A stretch of 64,000 bases of DNA from Actinomadura barringtoniae (GTDB lineage Bacteria; Actinomycetota; Actinomycetes; Streptosporangiales; Streptosporangiaceae): contig NZ_JAGEOJ010000004.1 of the NCBI RefSeq assembly GCF_017573505.1, positions 434,001 through 498,000 on the forward strand. The letters run 5' to 3'. This document shows positions 42,321 to 51,022 of this stretch, piece by piece. The notes below the pieces were generated by a model. That model ran no database searches, had not been told where the DNA came from, and saw only the letters and a list, made by a program, of their open reading frames with translations. Made by a program: the position numbers and the translations under genes. Numbering within the stretch: the stretch's first letter is position 1; every line of letters begins with the position of its first letter.

Positions 42321-43459
42321 CGGTCCACCCCGAGCAGCACGGTCGCGTGCGTGGACAGGACGCCGCCCGTTCCGTGGGCGAGCGCGACTTGCGCATTCGG
42401 CACCTGCCGCCGCCCGCATTCGCCTCGCAGTTGCCGTACGGCCTCCACGAGCAGAAGCAGCCCGAGCATGCCGGGATGGTTGTAGGACAGGCCGCCGCCC
42501 GAGGTGTTGAGCGGGAAGGCACCGCCCGGCCGCGTCCGCCTGTCGGAGACGAACGACGCCGCCTCACCGGGCCCGCAGAATCCCAGCCCCTCCAGGGTCA
42601 GCAGCACTGTGATCGTGAACGAGTCGTAGACCTGCGCCACGTCCACGTCGCCGGGACCGAGACCGGCCATGGCGAACGCACGCCGCCCGGAGTCGGCGGA
42701 TCCGGGCCGGAGCAGGTCCCCGGCCGCGATCATGCCGTCGTTGGTGGTCGCCTCGCCGTACCCCAGCAGCACGACCGGCGGCCTGGGCAGGTCGCGGGCC
42801 CGCGCCAGCGAGGTCAGCACGAGGGCGCCGCCGCCGTCGGTGACCAGGCAGCAGTCGGCCACCGTGAGGGGCGTGGAGACCATCGGGGCATCGAGCACGT
42901 CATCCCTGGTGAGCGGCCCGGCGGAGTGCCTGTGGGCACGGGGGTTGAGCAGCGCCCACTCGCGCGCCGCGACCGCCACCTCGGCGAGGTGCTCGCGTTC
43001 GGCGCGGTGCACGTGGAGATAGCGCTGGGCGGCCATCGCGTAGTAGGAGATCGGGAAGAGCGGCCCGTACGGTGCCTCGAACTGCTGCTGCGGCGTGTGG
43101 GTCTCCTTTACGCCCGCCAGCCTCCGGGACCCGGCGGAGCGCTGGTTGGAGCCGTAGGAGATGACGACCGTCGAGCACTGTCCGGCCTCGATCGCCTGGG
43201 CCGCCCGCGCCACGTACATCTCGAACGCCGAGCCCCCGGCGAAGGTCGAGTCCGTCCACGACGGTGAGATTCCGAGGTACTCGGCGACCAGCGAGGCGGA
43301 GAATCGCGACACACCAGAGGTCGCCAGGCCGTCCACGTCGCGCAGGGACAGCCCGGCGTCGGCCAGCGCCCGCGTGACCGCCTGCGCCTGCAGCGCCAGG
43401 ATCGACATGCCGGTGATGCCCAGATCGGATTCGGCGGCGCCGGCGATCGCGACCGTCAC
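42317..43459 (-). CDS. Thiolase-like protein without nucleophilic Cys (Ltp2-type aldolase candidate)
   Basis: A 380-residue thiolase-fold protein. The usual Cys loop reads DSTFAGGSAFEM with no Cys, and the C-terminal loop reads GGGLSYNHPGMLG, with a Tyr near residue 326 where thiolases have their HPxGATG segment. Those changes match the steroid side-chain aldolase Ltp2, which uses Tyr residues to break a C-C bond by retro-aldol reaction. With the DUF35 and two MaoC-like genes next to it, cleavage of a beta-hydroxy side chain is a good hypothesis. GTG start overlapping the MaoC stop. Confidence 0.85.
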   Translation of the reverse strand: MTVAIAGAAESDLGITGMSILALQAQAVTRALADAGLSLRDVDGLATSGVSRFSASLVAEYLGISPSWTDSTFAGGSAFEMYVARAAQAIEAGQCSTVVISYGSNQRSAGSRRLAGVKETHTPQQQFEAPYGPLFPISYYAMAAQRYLHVHRAEREHLAEVAVAAREWALLNPRAHRHSAGPLTRDDVLDAPMVSTPLTVADCCLVTDGGGALVLTSLARARDLPRPPVVLLGYGEATTNDGMIAAGDLLRPGSADSGRRAFAMAGLGPGDVDVAQVYDSFTITVLLTLEGLGFCGPGEAASFVSDRRTRPGGAFPLNTSGGGLSYNHPGMLGLLLLVEAVRQLRGECGRRQVPNAQVALAHGTGGVLSTHATVLLGVDR

Positions 43460-43872
43460 GGGCCGAACTCCACGGTCGCACCGGCGGGAGCGACCGCGAC
43501 GCGGCCGTCCGCCGGGACCTCGACGCGTTGCTCCACCACGATCAGCCCACCGATATCGATCTTGCTGACGGCGCCGGTGCAGCGAACGGTCTCACCCGCG
43601 AACACCGGGTTCCTGAACCGGAAGTGCAGCCTCCTCAGCCGAGCGCGCGGGCCGAGCCAGTCCTGGATCTGTTCGGCCAGCAGCGCCCCGAAGACCTGCC
43701 CGTCCACGACCGGTCCGGGCAGCCCTCGGGCGTTCACGTACTCCGGGTCGTAGTGCAGGCGATGCCAGTCCCAGGTGGCCCCCGCGTACGCGATCATGTC
43801 GGGCAGGTCGATGCGCCGCTCCAGCACAGGCGGCCCCTCCCCCACGGTGACGCTTCGCGCGGCGACGCTCAT
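43456..43872 (-). CDS. MaoC-like dehydratase (hot-dog), probable subunit
   Basis: A 138-residue single hot-dog domain. The catalytic pattern is present as WDWHRLHYDPEYVNARGLPGPVVDGQ, the Asp/His of the MaoC motif being in HRLHYDP. It is half the size of a two-domain hydratase and overlaps the second MaoC-like gene by 4 bp, so the two probably form a heteromer like ChsH1-ChsH2. It would hydrate a bulky enoyl-CoA before the thiolase-like aldolase acts. Confidence 0.88.
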   Translation of the reverse strand: MSVAARSVTVGEGPPVLERRIDLPDMIAYAGATWDWHRLHYDPEYVNARGLPGPVVDGQVFGALLAEQIQDWLGPRARLRRLHFRFRNPVFAGETVRCTGAVSKIDIGGLIVVEQRVEVPADGRVAVAPAGATVEFGP

Positions 43873-44363
43873 GACGGGACCTCCACGTAGATCAAGGTCT
43901 CGGTGTTGGTGGCGAGCGGTTCGCCGTTCTGGTCGGTGTAGACGGCGGTGGAGGTGATCATCAGCATCGACCGTCCGCCCGAGCCGGTCCGTTCCCTCGC
44001 GTCGTCGATCCGCCAAGTCGCCGTGATGACGTCATCGGGCCGGACCGGACGATGGAAGGCGTAGTCGTTGCCGCCGCGCACCAGCCGCGTGCCGGGAACC
44101 TCCAGGCGCCAGGTGTGCCCGGCATGGCCATCGTCATCGCGCGGCAGTCCCGCGTACTGGTTCGTCTCGCAGATCAGGGTGGGCGGTGCGACGACACCGC
44201 CGTAGCCGTGCTCGCGGGCGTAAGCGTCGTCGGTGTAGAGCGGGTTGTCGTCGCCCGTGGCCTGCGCGAAGTAGCGGATGGCGGCGCGGCCCAGTTCCTC
44301 GGGCGCGGTGTAGGAGACCTCGCTGCCGATCAGTGCCTTGATCTCCTCGGTGAGCAGGCTCAT
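43869..44363 (-). CDS. MaoC-like dehydratase with N-terminal FAS1-type domain, probable subunit
   Basis: A 164-residue hot-dog protein of the MaoC N-terminal-dehydratase type: IGSEVSYTAPEELGRAAIRYFAQATGDDNPLYTDDAYAREHGYGGVVAPPT near the N-terminus and WRLEVPGTRLVRGGNDYAFHRPVRPDD. The His/Asp catalytic pair is not obvious in this half; in such heteromers only one subunit is catalytic. It is translationally coupled to the other MaoC-like gene and to the Rid gene upstream. Confidence 0.87.
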   Translation of the reverse strand: MSLLTEEIKALIGSEVSYTAPEELGRAAIRYFAQATGDDNPLYTDDAYAREHGYGGVVAPPTLICETNQYAGLPRDDDGHAGHTWRLEVPGTRLVRGGNDYAFHRPVRPDDVITATWRIDDARERTGSGGRSMLMITSTAVYTDQNGEPLATNTETLIYVEVPS

Positions 44364-45397
44364 GGGAGCACCGCCGTCGGGACGACCTCGATGAGGAACT
44401 CCGGCCGTAGCAACGCCGAGCAGACGACCGACGTGAGCGCGGGCCCGTCGCCGAAGTACCTGCGGCGGATCTCGGCTACCTCCGGATAGCGCTCCACGCC
44501 CGCCGGTGTCACGTACTCCACGAGCCGCTCAACGCAGCCGTACGGCAGGTCGTCGCCCAGCCCGGCCTCGCGCAGCACGGCGGCGATCCCGGCGTAGACG
44601 AACTCGGCCTGCGCGAGCAGATCGCCTTCGAAGACGGCCCGTTGGGTGGCGGGCTCCAGCGCGCCGAAGCCCGACATGAACAGCGTCTTGCCGGCCAGCA
44701 CGCCCGGTGTGTAGGTGAGGGTGTCGTAGCGGCGCCAGCCCGGGTTCACCGCGCGCAGAGGCTCGGTGGAGGCGAGCGCGTCGAGCGAGACCATCGCGCC
44801 GGGCCTCACCGGCCGGTCGGCCAGGATGCCCGCCGCCCCGGGGTGAACGGCCCGGCCGTCGGTCCCGGTGCCGCCGAGCAGTTCCCGGCGCGGGCGGCCA
44901 CAGCGCGGATACTCGGCGCGGGTGGAGGTCGCGGTGTGGTCGATGGTCTGAACGAGGGCGTCCAGCCCCAGGCCCGCGGCCTTGAGGAGATCGCCGGCCT
45001 GCTCCAGGCAGGAACGGTACTGGGCGCGGAAGTCGCCGTGGGCCGCGTCGTCCGGGTGGATTCCCGGCAGGTAGACGATCCCGTCGGCGATGCGCAGCTC
45101 ACCCACGGCTCTGCCGCCACCGGGATGGGCGGTCAGCTCGACGGCCAGCTCCGCCGCCGGTTCCATCAGCCCCTCGACCGGAATGGTCGCCACCGGAACG
45201 CGCCGCTCCCCCATCTCGCCGCGCCGGACCGCCTCGACGCGATCGCGCGCCCCGAGGGCGCCGGCCGTCGCGTACTCCGCCACGTGCACCACGTCGGCGG
45301 GTCCGAGTCCGACCTCGGCGAGCAGCGCGAACGCCGACCGGTAGGCGGTCTCGACCGAGCCCGCGACGGCCCCGAGTCTCGTCGTGTCAGAGTCCAT
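44360..45397 (-). CDS. Three-domain Rid/YjgF-like protein
   Basis: A 345-residue protein made of three Rid-like units: about residues 10-105 (AYRSAFALLAEVGLGPADVVHVAEY), 110-215 (GIVYLPGIHPDDAAHGDFRAQYRSCLEQAGDLL) and 230-340 (LFMSGFGALEPATQRAVFEGDLLAQAEFVYAGIAAVL). Single-domain Rid proteins trimerise and destroy reactive enamines; a tandem triplet would fold as one trimer. The Arg needed for deaminase activity is not clearly kept in each unit, so a different reaction on a CoA-pathway intermediate is possible. It overlaps the MmgE gene by 11 bp. Confidence 0.8.
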   Translation of the reverse strand: MDSDTTRLGAVAGSVETAYRSAFALLAEVGLGPADVVHVAEYATAGALGARDRVEAVRRGEMGERRVPVATIPVEGLMEPAAELAVELTAHPGGGRAVGELRIADGIVYLPGIHPDDAAHGDFRAQYRSCLEQAGDLLKAAGLGLDALVQTIDHTATSTRAEYPRCGRPRRELLGGTGTDGRAVHPGAAGILADRPVRPGAMVSLDALASTEPLRAVNPGWRRYDTLTYTPGVLAGKTLFMSGFGALEPATQRAVFEGDLLAQAEFVYAGIAAVLREAGLGDDLPYGCVERLVEYVTPAGVERYPEVAEIRRRYFGDGPALTSVVCSALLRPEFLIEVVPTAVLP

Positions 45398-46676
45398 GGC
45401 TCTCCAATGCCTTCATCAGCGGCTTGAGGGAGGGCTGCGCGTCCAGGGCGAGCACCATCTCGGCGATGCCCTCCGGATCGTCCCCGCCCAGGTTGGCCAG
45501 GGCCTTGTCCCGGACCGTCGCGGCGATGCCGGGGTCACCCGGACCGCCGCGGCTGCGCGGGACGGCGGCCATCACCCACCGCCCGTCGCCGAGCCGGGCA
45601 CGCACCCGTCCGGGCTGATCGGCGGCGGCGCCCCCGAACTCGGCCGCCTGAGGCCGGACGAGGGCGGCCATCTCGAGCACGTCCGGCCGATCGATGTGGT
45701 CGTACGTGCGGACGGTCACCGCGCCGTCGACGATCATCGCGGCCACGCTCCACGGCAGGCTGAACTTGGCCTCGTAGGAGCTGCGCGGGCGTTCCTTCCC
45801 CCGCCCGCAGACGATGGGAACGGCATCGGGGTGCACCTCCACCACGATCTCCTGGATCGGGGGCCCGTCGAAGAGCCCGGAATCGCGCAGTTCCCGGGCC
45901 GCGTCCAGCTGGGCGTGCAGCAGCTGGCAGGCCGGATAGGGCTTGACGGTGATGCGGGTGATCTCCCAGTCCTCTCCGAGCCCGCCCAGCAGCGCCGCAC
46001 GGTCGGGATCCCGCCCGATCAGCGCGCGGTAGACCCCGTAGCGCCCTTCGAAGACGGTCGCGGGGCCGGTGGCGTCGGCGGCGGCGAGCGCGGCGATCAC
46101 GATGCCGTCCTGGGCGGCGAAGCCAGGGTGCAGCTGCTTGGTCGAGGCGCCGGTGTCGAGGAACTCCAGCAGGCCGCCCGCACGGCTTCCGGCGATGCCG
46201 AGCGCGTTCACCGTCTGCTCCACCAACAGGCCCCGCAGCCTGGCGGCGGTCAACGCCGAGGCGAACACACCGCACACCGCGGTGGCGTGCAGCCCCCGGG
46301 CATGGAAGGCGTGTGGCGCGGCGGCGCCGAGCCTGCAGATGGTCTCCATGCCGGCGATCGCGGCGGTGAGCGCCTCGGCCCCGGAGACGCCGAGCCGAAC
46401 ACCCTCCGACAGCATTACCGGCAGTACGGGTGCGGTCGCGTGCACGAGACCGCCCGCGTGCGTGTCGTCGAAGTCCAGCGCGTGGACGAGCACTCCGAGT
46501 TCGAACGCGCGGCCGACGGTCCCTCTGGCGGCGGACGCGGCCCCGCATCGTGCCGCCGCGACCGCGCAGCCGATCCCGTCGAGAACGTGCCGGCACGCGG
46601 CATGCCGCACCTCGGTGGGAACGTCGGCGAGGTCAAGGGAGAGCGCCCAGCCGGCCAGTTCACCCGCGATCGTCAT
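45387..46676 (-). CDS. MmgE/PrpD family protein
   Basis: A 429-residue protein of the 2-methylcitrate dehydratase/iminodisuccinate-epimerase superfamily. Typical parts: ACRHVLDGIGCAVAAARCG at the N-terminus, HALDFDDTHAGGLVHATAPVLP (conserved Asp-Asp-Thr-His, about 97-118), HARGLHATAVCGVFASALTAARL, TKQLHPGFAAQDGIVIAALAA, and VKPYPACQLLHAQLDAA. It probably dehydrates or isomerises a polycarboxylate. Chosen ATG overlaps the CoA-transferase stop; a longer upstream frame reads through that gene. Confidence 0.9.
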   Translation of the reverse strand: MTIAGELAGWALSLDLADVPTEVRHAACRHVLDGIGCAVAAARCGAASAARGTVGRAFELGVLVHALDFDDTHAGGLVHATAPVLPVMLSEGVRLGVSGAEALTAAIAGMETICRLGAAAPHAFHARGLHATAVCGVFASALTAARLRGLLVEQTVNALGIAGSRAGGLLEFLDTGASTKQLHPGFAAQDGIVIAALAAADATGPATVFEGRYGVYRALIGRDPDRAALLGGLGEDWEITRITVKPYPACQLLHAQLDAARELRDSGLFDGPPIQEIVVEVHPDAVPIVCGRGKERPRSSYEAKFSLPWSVAAMIVDGAVTVRTYDHIDRPDVLEMAALVRPQAAEFGGAAADQPGRVRARLGDGRWVMAAVPRSRGGPGDPGIAATVRDKALANLGGDDPEGIAEMVLALDAQPSLKPLMKALESHGL

Positions 46677-47875
46677 CGCGGCTCTCCGAAGGCTCCGGCC
46701 TCGGTCAACGCGGCGACCCGGGCGTCGTCGTAGCCGAGCAGGTCGCGCATGACCTCCGCGAGATCCTCGCCCCTGCGCGGCGCGCGGCGATGTTCGGGCT
46801 GGACGGCGCCGACCCGTACCGGCGAGGCGAGGTTCTTGAGCCTGCCGTAGCGGGGATGGTCGGTCTCGACGATGAGGCCGCGCGACGCGGTGTGATCGTC
46901 CCGCAGGGCCTGCGCGACGTCGTTGATGGGCCCGCAAGGGATGGCCGCCGCGTACAGCGCCTCCAGCCACGCGGCCACGGTGCGGCCCGCGAAGACCTTC
47001 TCCAGGAGCGGCAGCAGGTCCGCCGCGTTGCGCTGCCGGTCGGCGAACGTGGCGAAGCGCGGGTCGTCGGCCAGCTCGGCACGGCCCATCACCACGGTCA
47101 GGCGCCGCCAGAACTTCTCCTTGGCGCAGCCGACCACCAGCCAGCCGTCGCGGGCCTCGAACGCCTGGAACGGCACCAGCGACGGGTGCGCCGAGTGACG
47201 GGTCCGCACCGGCGTGAACCCCGCGTTGAGGTGCCAGACGCCCGGGTAGGTGAGCATCGCGATGGCGGTGTCGTACAGCGACACGTCGCAGTCCATGCCC
47301 ACGCCGTCGCGGCGGGCGGCGTGCAGCCCGGCCAGCAGCGCCAGGCCGGCCACGAAACCGCCGCAGTAGTCGACCAGCGACAGCCCCGACTTGGCCGGCG
47401 GCCCGTCCGGCTCGCCGGTCAGATCCATCCAGCCGGCGAGCCCCTGCAGGATGTAGTCGTATCCCGGCTCGGCGGACCGGGGACCCGTCATGCCGAACCC
47501 GGTCAGGGAGCAGGCGACGATGGCGGGATTCAGGTGCTTCAGGTCGTCGTAGGTGATGCGCAGTTTGGCCGGTACGTCGCCGCGCAGGTTGGAGTACACC
47601 GCGTCGCTTCGCCGTACGAGGTCCTCGAACACCTCGCGGCCGGCCGGGGTGGAGATGTCCAGCGACAGGGACCGCTTGTTGCGGTTGAACGCCTCGTGGA
47701 ACAGCGAGTCCTCGCCCTCGGCGTAGGGCGGCACGTAACGGCCCACGTCGCCGCCGGTGCGCGGGTCCTCGATCTTGATGATCTCGGCGCCGAGATCGGC
47801 CAGGTGCAGCGAGCCGAACGGTCCGGCGCCGTACTGCTCCAGCGACACGATCCGGACGTCCTGCAACGGCTTCAT
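46673..47875 (-). CDS. CoA-transferase family III (CaiB/BaiF)
   Basis: A 400-residue class III CoA-transferase with VRIVSLEQYGAGPFGSLHLADLGAEIIKIEDPRTGGDVGRY, NKRSLSLDISTPAGREVFEDLV and the catalytic Asp expected in KSGLSLVDYCGGFVAGLALL near residue 166, followed by WHLNAGFTPVRTRHSAHPSLVPFQAFEARDG. It is distinct from the other family III enzyme of this window. Its 4 bp overlaps on both sides place it firmly within the long operon, where it may load the substrate acid onto CoA. Confidence 0.92.
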   Translation of the reverse strand: MKPLQDVRIVSLEQYGAGPFGSLHLADLGAEIIKIEDPRTGGDVGRYVPPYAEGEDSLFHEAFNRNKRSLSLDISTPAGREVFEDLVRRSDAVYSNLRGDVPAKLRITYDDLKHLNPAIVACSLTGFGMTGPRSAEPGYDYILQGLAGWMDLTGEPDGPPAKSGLSLVDYCGGFVAGLALLAGLHAARRDGVGMDCDVSLYDTAIAMLTYPGVWHLNAGFTPVRTRHSAHPSLVPFQAFEARDGWLVVGCAKEKFWRRLTVVMGRAELADDPRFATFADRQRNAADLLPLLEKVFAGRTVAAWLEALYAAAIPCGPINDVAQALRDDHTASRGLIVETDHPRYGRLKNLASPVRVGAVQPEHRRAPRRGEDLAEVMRDLLGYDDARVAALTEAGAFGEPR

Positions 47876-48891
47876 GTCAGCTCCCTGATCAGCTCGATGA
47901 GGCGCGCCTGCGCGGCGCGCGTCTCGGCGGCGGGCAGGCCGTACACGGGCGGCGTGAGCTTGAGGGTGTCGGCGACGCCCTCGTAGGCGGCCAGCCGGTC
48001 GCGCACCCGCTCGGCGGTGCCGGTCACCGTCAGCGCGTCCACCATGCGGCCGGAGACCGCCGACGCCAGATCATCGGCGCCCGCGCCGGAACGCAGGGCT
48101 GTGATCGTCCACGCCTGGTCATCGGCCAGGCCGTGGAAGGCGAAGAAGTCGGCGTAGGAGCGCACCGAGGCGTAGAACCCCGCCACACCGGCCGCCCGCC
48201 CGCGCGCCACCACCGGATCGGGGTCCAGCGAGCAGACGGCCGACACCACGACGTCCAGGGCCTCGCGCTCGCGGCCGGCCGCGCCGAGCCCGTCCTCGAG
48301 CGCGGGCAGAGCGCGCTCGCGCAGCCACTCGGGCGAGCACAGCTCGTGCGAGATCCAGCCGTCGCCGATCTGGCCGGCCAGCCGCGTCATCGCCGGGCCC
48401 AGGCCCGCCAGGTAGATCGGGATCTCGGCCCTGGCCTGTGGGAAGGGGCGCCGGAAGCCTCGTACGGCCAGGCTCTCGTGCGCGCCGTCCAGCACCATCG
48501 GCGCCCCGTCCACCGCGTGCGCGACGATGTGCCGGACGGCGGCGACGCTCTCGCGCAGATGCGCCACCGGGCTCCCCCAGCGCACGTTGTGCCAGTCCTC
48601 GTTCAGCCGCCTGACGCCCGAGCCGAGCCCGAGCACGAACCTGCCGCCCGACAGCTCGTCCAGGTCGAGGGCCTCCAGCGCGGTCACCATCGGGCTGCGG
48701 GTGAACGCCAGCGTGATCGCCGTCCCGATCCGGGCACGCCGCGTGCCCTGCGCCACCGCCGCGGCGGCGACGGTGGCGCTGCGGTGCAGCTCGGGGACCC
48801 ACAGCGCTTCGGCCCCCGCCTCCTCGGCGGCGCGGGCTGCGGCGACCAGTTCGCCCAGCGTCTCGCCCCAGGGCCCGTAGGTGATCCTCAC
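47872..48891 (-). CDS. LLM-class (luciferase-like) F420- or flavin-dependent oxidoreductase
   Basis: A 339-residue TIM-barrel oxidoreductase. RITYGPWGETLGELVAAARAAEEAGAEALWVPELHRSATVAAAAVAQGT starts the family fold, then RARIGTAITLAFTRSPMVTALEALDLDELSGGRFVLGLGSG and YLAGLGPAMTRLAGQIGDGWI. These traits are found in the F420-dependent group common in actinomycetes, so hydride transfer to or from a ketone, alcohol or enone is likely. GTG start overlapping the MaoC-like stop. Confidence 0.9.
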   Translation of the reverse strand: MRITYGPWGETLGELVAAARAAEEAGAEALWVPELHRSATVAAAAVAQGTRRARIGTAITLAFTRSPMVTALEALDLDELSGGRFVLGLGSGVRRLNEDWHNVRWGSPVAHLRESVAAVRHIVAHAVDGAPMVLDGAHESLAVRGFRRPFPQARAEIPIYLAGLGPAMTRLAGQIGDGWISHELCSPEWLRERALPALEDGLGAAGREREALDVVVSAVCSLDPDPVVARGRAAGVAGFYASVRSYADFFAFHGLADDQAWTITALRSGAGADDLASAVSGRMVDALTVTGTAERVRDRLAAYEGVADTLKLTPPVYGLPAAETRAAQARLIELIRELT

Positions 48892-49421
48892 CCCGCGTCC
48901 CCTGGCAACCGCATCGGACCACTCTTGGCCTGCGGGAAGTAGCCCTTGTCGTGCGGCGCGTCCCGCCGGTAGACCATCACGGTCCGCAGCCAGGAGATGA
49001 CCTCGTCGCCGTCCTGGTTGAGGCCGCGGGTGCGGCAGGTGACGATGCCGGCGTACGGCCGCGACCTCGACTCGCGGACCTCGACGACCAGGGACTCGGC
49101 GTAGATCGTGTCGCCGACGAACACGGGATGGTCCAGCGTGATGTCGGTCCAGCCGAGGTTGAGCAGCGCGGACTGGCTCACGTCGATGACCGACAGGCCG
49201 AGCACCAGTGCCACGGTCAGCCCCGAGTTGACGATGATCCGCCCGTACGGCGCGCGCCCGGCGAAGTCGGCGTTGAAATGGTTCTGGTTGGTGTTGAGCG
49301 TCAGCAGCGTGAACCAGGTGTTGTCGGCCTCGCTGATCGTGCGGCCGAACGGATGCTGGAAGACGTCGCCGACGGTGAAGTCCTCGAAGTGGCGTCCGAT
49401 CCCCGCCTCGTGGACGGTCAT
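48888..49421 (-). CDS. MaoC family dehydratase (mesaconyl-CoA-hydratase-like)
   Basis: A 177-residue hot-dog protein of the MaoC group with GRHFEDFTVGDVFQHPFGRTISEADNTWFTLLTLNTNQNHFNADFAG: the NQNHFNADFA block is the hallmark of the mesaconyl/beta-methylmalyl-type hydratases, with catalytic His and Asp in it. PYGRIIVNSGLTVALVLGLSV follows. Together with the CitE-like lyase at the far end of the operon it could act on a branched C5 dicarboxyl-CoA (inference). ATG overlaps the secreted hydrolase stop, coupling it to the surface-protein half of the operon. Confidence 0.9.
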   Translation of the reverse strand: MTVHEAGIGRHFEDFTVGDVFQHPFGRTISEADNTWFTLLTLNTNQNHFNADFAGRAPYGRIIVNSGLTVALVLGLSVIDVSQSALLNLGWTDITLDHPVFVGDTIYAESLVVEVRESRSRPYAGIVTCRTRGLNQDGDEVISWLRTVMVYRRDAPHDKGYFPQAKSGPMRLPGDAG

Positions 49422-50350
49422 CGGGTGGAGACGACGGTCACCGCGTCGTCGACGGCGTCGCCCACCCCGTACAGCCACACGCCGGACCAGCGGTCGCCCA
49501 GCACCGTGCGCAGGAACATCCCGCTCCATCTGGCGGCGGCCGCGACGGTGACGTCCTGGCCGGCGGTCTGCGCGGAGGGATCGGGCCGGGCCCCGGCGGG
49601 GTTCTGGGCGTCGGTCAGCCCGTAGTGGTTGGCGCCGGTCACCGAGACGAGCATCTTGGGCGGCTTCTGGAGCGCCTGGTAGGTGGTCTCGGCCGCGGAC
49701 GGGGCGGCGATGCCGTCGGCGGTGCCCTGGATGAGCGCGACCGGTACGGCGTTGGCGACCGGGGGGCTCCCACCGCCGCCGGGCGAGGCGTTGTTGGTGC
49801 CGTAGAGCGCGGCGCCCTTCAGCTCCGCGGGCCGGGTGGCGGGTTCGCCGCAGAACGGGGGCGCGCAGGTGCCGGTCGTCACCATGAGGCCTGTGGCTCC
49901 GCCGAACGAATGCCCCAGCAGGACGAGCGAGCCGGTGTCGATCTTGTCGTGCAGCGGTGAGGCGGCCCGTCCCGCTTCCTGGCGCATCCATTCCACCGTC
50001 CACGCTGCCTGCGCCTGTTCGGTGAACAATCCCTGCTGGCCGAGGACGGTCCGGGTGTGGTTGGGAACCACCACGGCGAAGCCGTAACCGGCGACCGCGC
50101 GGGCGAACGCCGCGTACTGGGATTTGTCGACGTTGGCGCCCTGGAGAAGCAGGGCCACAGGGAGGCGGGTTCGGATCTGATCGGACGGCGGCGCATACAC
50201 GTCGGCGGGGTCTCCGTGCACGGTGCTGGAGTAGGCGATCGGCGCGGAGGCGGTGGCGGTGGCGGAGGCCGGTCTCGGCGCGAGTCCGGCTCCCAGGCTG
50301 AACAGGGCCACCGCGGCGAGGGCTCCGGCGAGCTTGGCGCGAACGGTCAT
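49418..50350 (-). CDS. Secreted alpha/beta hydrolase (chlorophyllase/PET-hydrolase-like)
   Basis: A 310-residue exported hydrolase. A signal peptide (about 1-31, cleavage after ASATA) precedes YSSTVHGDPADVYAPP, VALLLQGANVDKSQYAAFARAVAGYGFAVVVPNHT (oxyanion region), nucleophile elbow LVLLGHSFGGATGLMV with Ser near 147, a likely Asp in ALIQGTADGIAAP and His in ANHYGLTD. It should cleave an ester outside the cell, perhaps releasing the acid consumed by the rest of the operon. It overlaps the LPHTG-protein gene and the MaoC-like gene by 4 bp each. Confidence 0.87.
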   Translation of the reverse strand: MTVRAKLAGALAAVALFSLGAGLAPRPASATATASAPIAYSSTVHGDPADVYAPPSDQIRTRLPVALLLQGANVDKSQYAAFARAVAGYGFAVVVPNHTRTVLGQQGLFTEQAQAAWTVEWMRQEAGRAASPLHDKIDTGSLVLLGHSFGGATGLMVTTGTCAPPFCGEPATRPAELKGAALYGTNNASPGGGGSPPVANAVPVALIQGTADGIAAPSAAETTYQALQKPPKMLVSVTGANHYGLTDAQNPAGARPDPSAQTAGQDVTVAAAARWSGMFLRTVLGDRWSGVWLYGVGDAVDDAVTVVSTR

Positions 50351-50982
50351 CTGGACGCCCTCCGCCGCCGGCGCGGGATGATCAGCAGCGCGGCGCCGCC
50401 GCTCAGGACGAGCGCGGACGCGACGAGCGCGTAGGTGGGGAGACCATCGGGACTCCCGGTGTGCGGCAGGTTCTGGCCGCTGCTGCCGTTGCCGTCGCCG
50501 CCGTTGCCGTCACCGTTGCCGCCGTCGCCGTTGCCGCCGGAGCCGTTCCCCCCGCTCGAGGAGAACGTCAGCGGGACCTTCACCAGCACATTGGTGGGGT
50601 CGGTCAGGCTGGTGACGCCGATGATGCAGGCCCCGGCCTTGGCGGTGCAGGACGTGCTGCCGATCTTGGCCAGGAGGGTGATGGTGCTGCCCTTGGCGCC
50701 CGGCTTCCATTTGCCGGAGCCGTCCGCTGTGCCGAGCAACGCTCCGGAGATGTCGCAGTCGGCCGTCCCTGTGACGACGGGCTTGCACTGGCCGATCGCC
50801 ACCGAGGCGAGGTTGGGCTTGAGGCCGGTCAGCGACACCACATCGATCTTGTCTCCGGCCTTCAGCCCCGTCGTCTTGCTCATCTTCAGAGTGGGGGCCG
50901 CCAGCGCGGGCGGTCCCAGGGCGAGCACGCTCGCCGTGGTGATGGCCGCCACCGTGGCCGCCTGCTTGCGGGTTCTGCGCAT
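50347..50982 (-). CDS. Neocarzinostatin-fold surface protein with LPHTG sorting signal
   Basis: A 211-residue cell-wall protein. Signal peptide 1-28 (LGPPALAAP), a neocarzinostatin-type Ig domain at about 32-142 (KMSKTTGLKAGDKIDVVSLTGLKPN, VAIGQCKPVVTGTADCDISGA, TCTAKAGACIIGV with two Cys pairs typical of the fold), then a Gly/Asn/Asp-rich spacer, LPHTG near residue 175, a membrane segment and RRRRR tail. This is the classic layout of a sortase substrate, and a class E sortase gene diverges from the operon head. The fold binds hydrophobic ligands in enediyne apoproteins; here the ligand is unknown. Confidence 0.9.
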   Translation of the reverse strand: MRRTRKQAATVAAITTASVLALGPPALAAPTLKMSKTTGLKAGDKIDVVSLTGLKPNLASVAIGQCKPVVTGTADCDISGALLGTADGSGKWKPGAKGSTITLLAKIGSTSCTAKAGACIIGVTSLTDPTNVLVKVPLTFSSSGGNGSGGNGDGGNGDGNGGDGNGSSGQNLPHTGSPDGLPTYALVASALVLSGGAALLIIPRRRRRASR

Positions 50983-51022
50983 CGTGCACCTCCTGCGGGT
51001 GTTTGCTCGGGATGGGGTGGAG

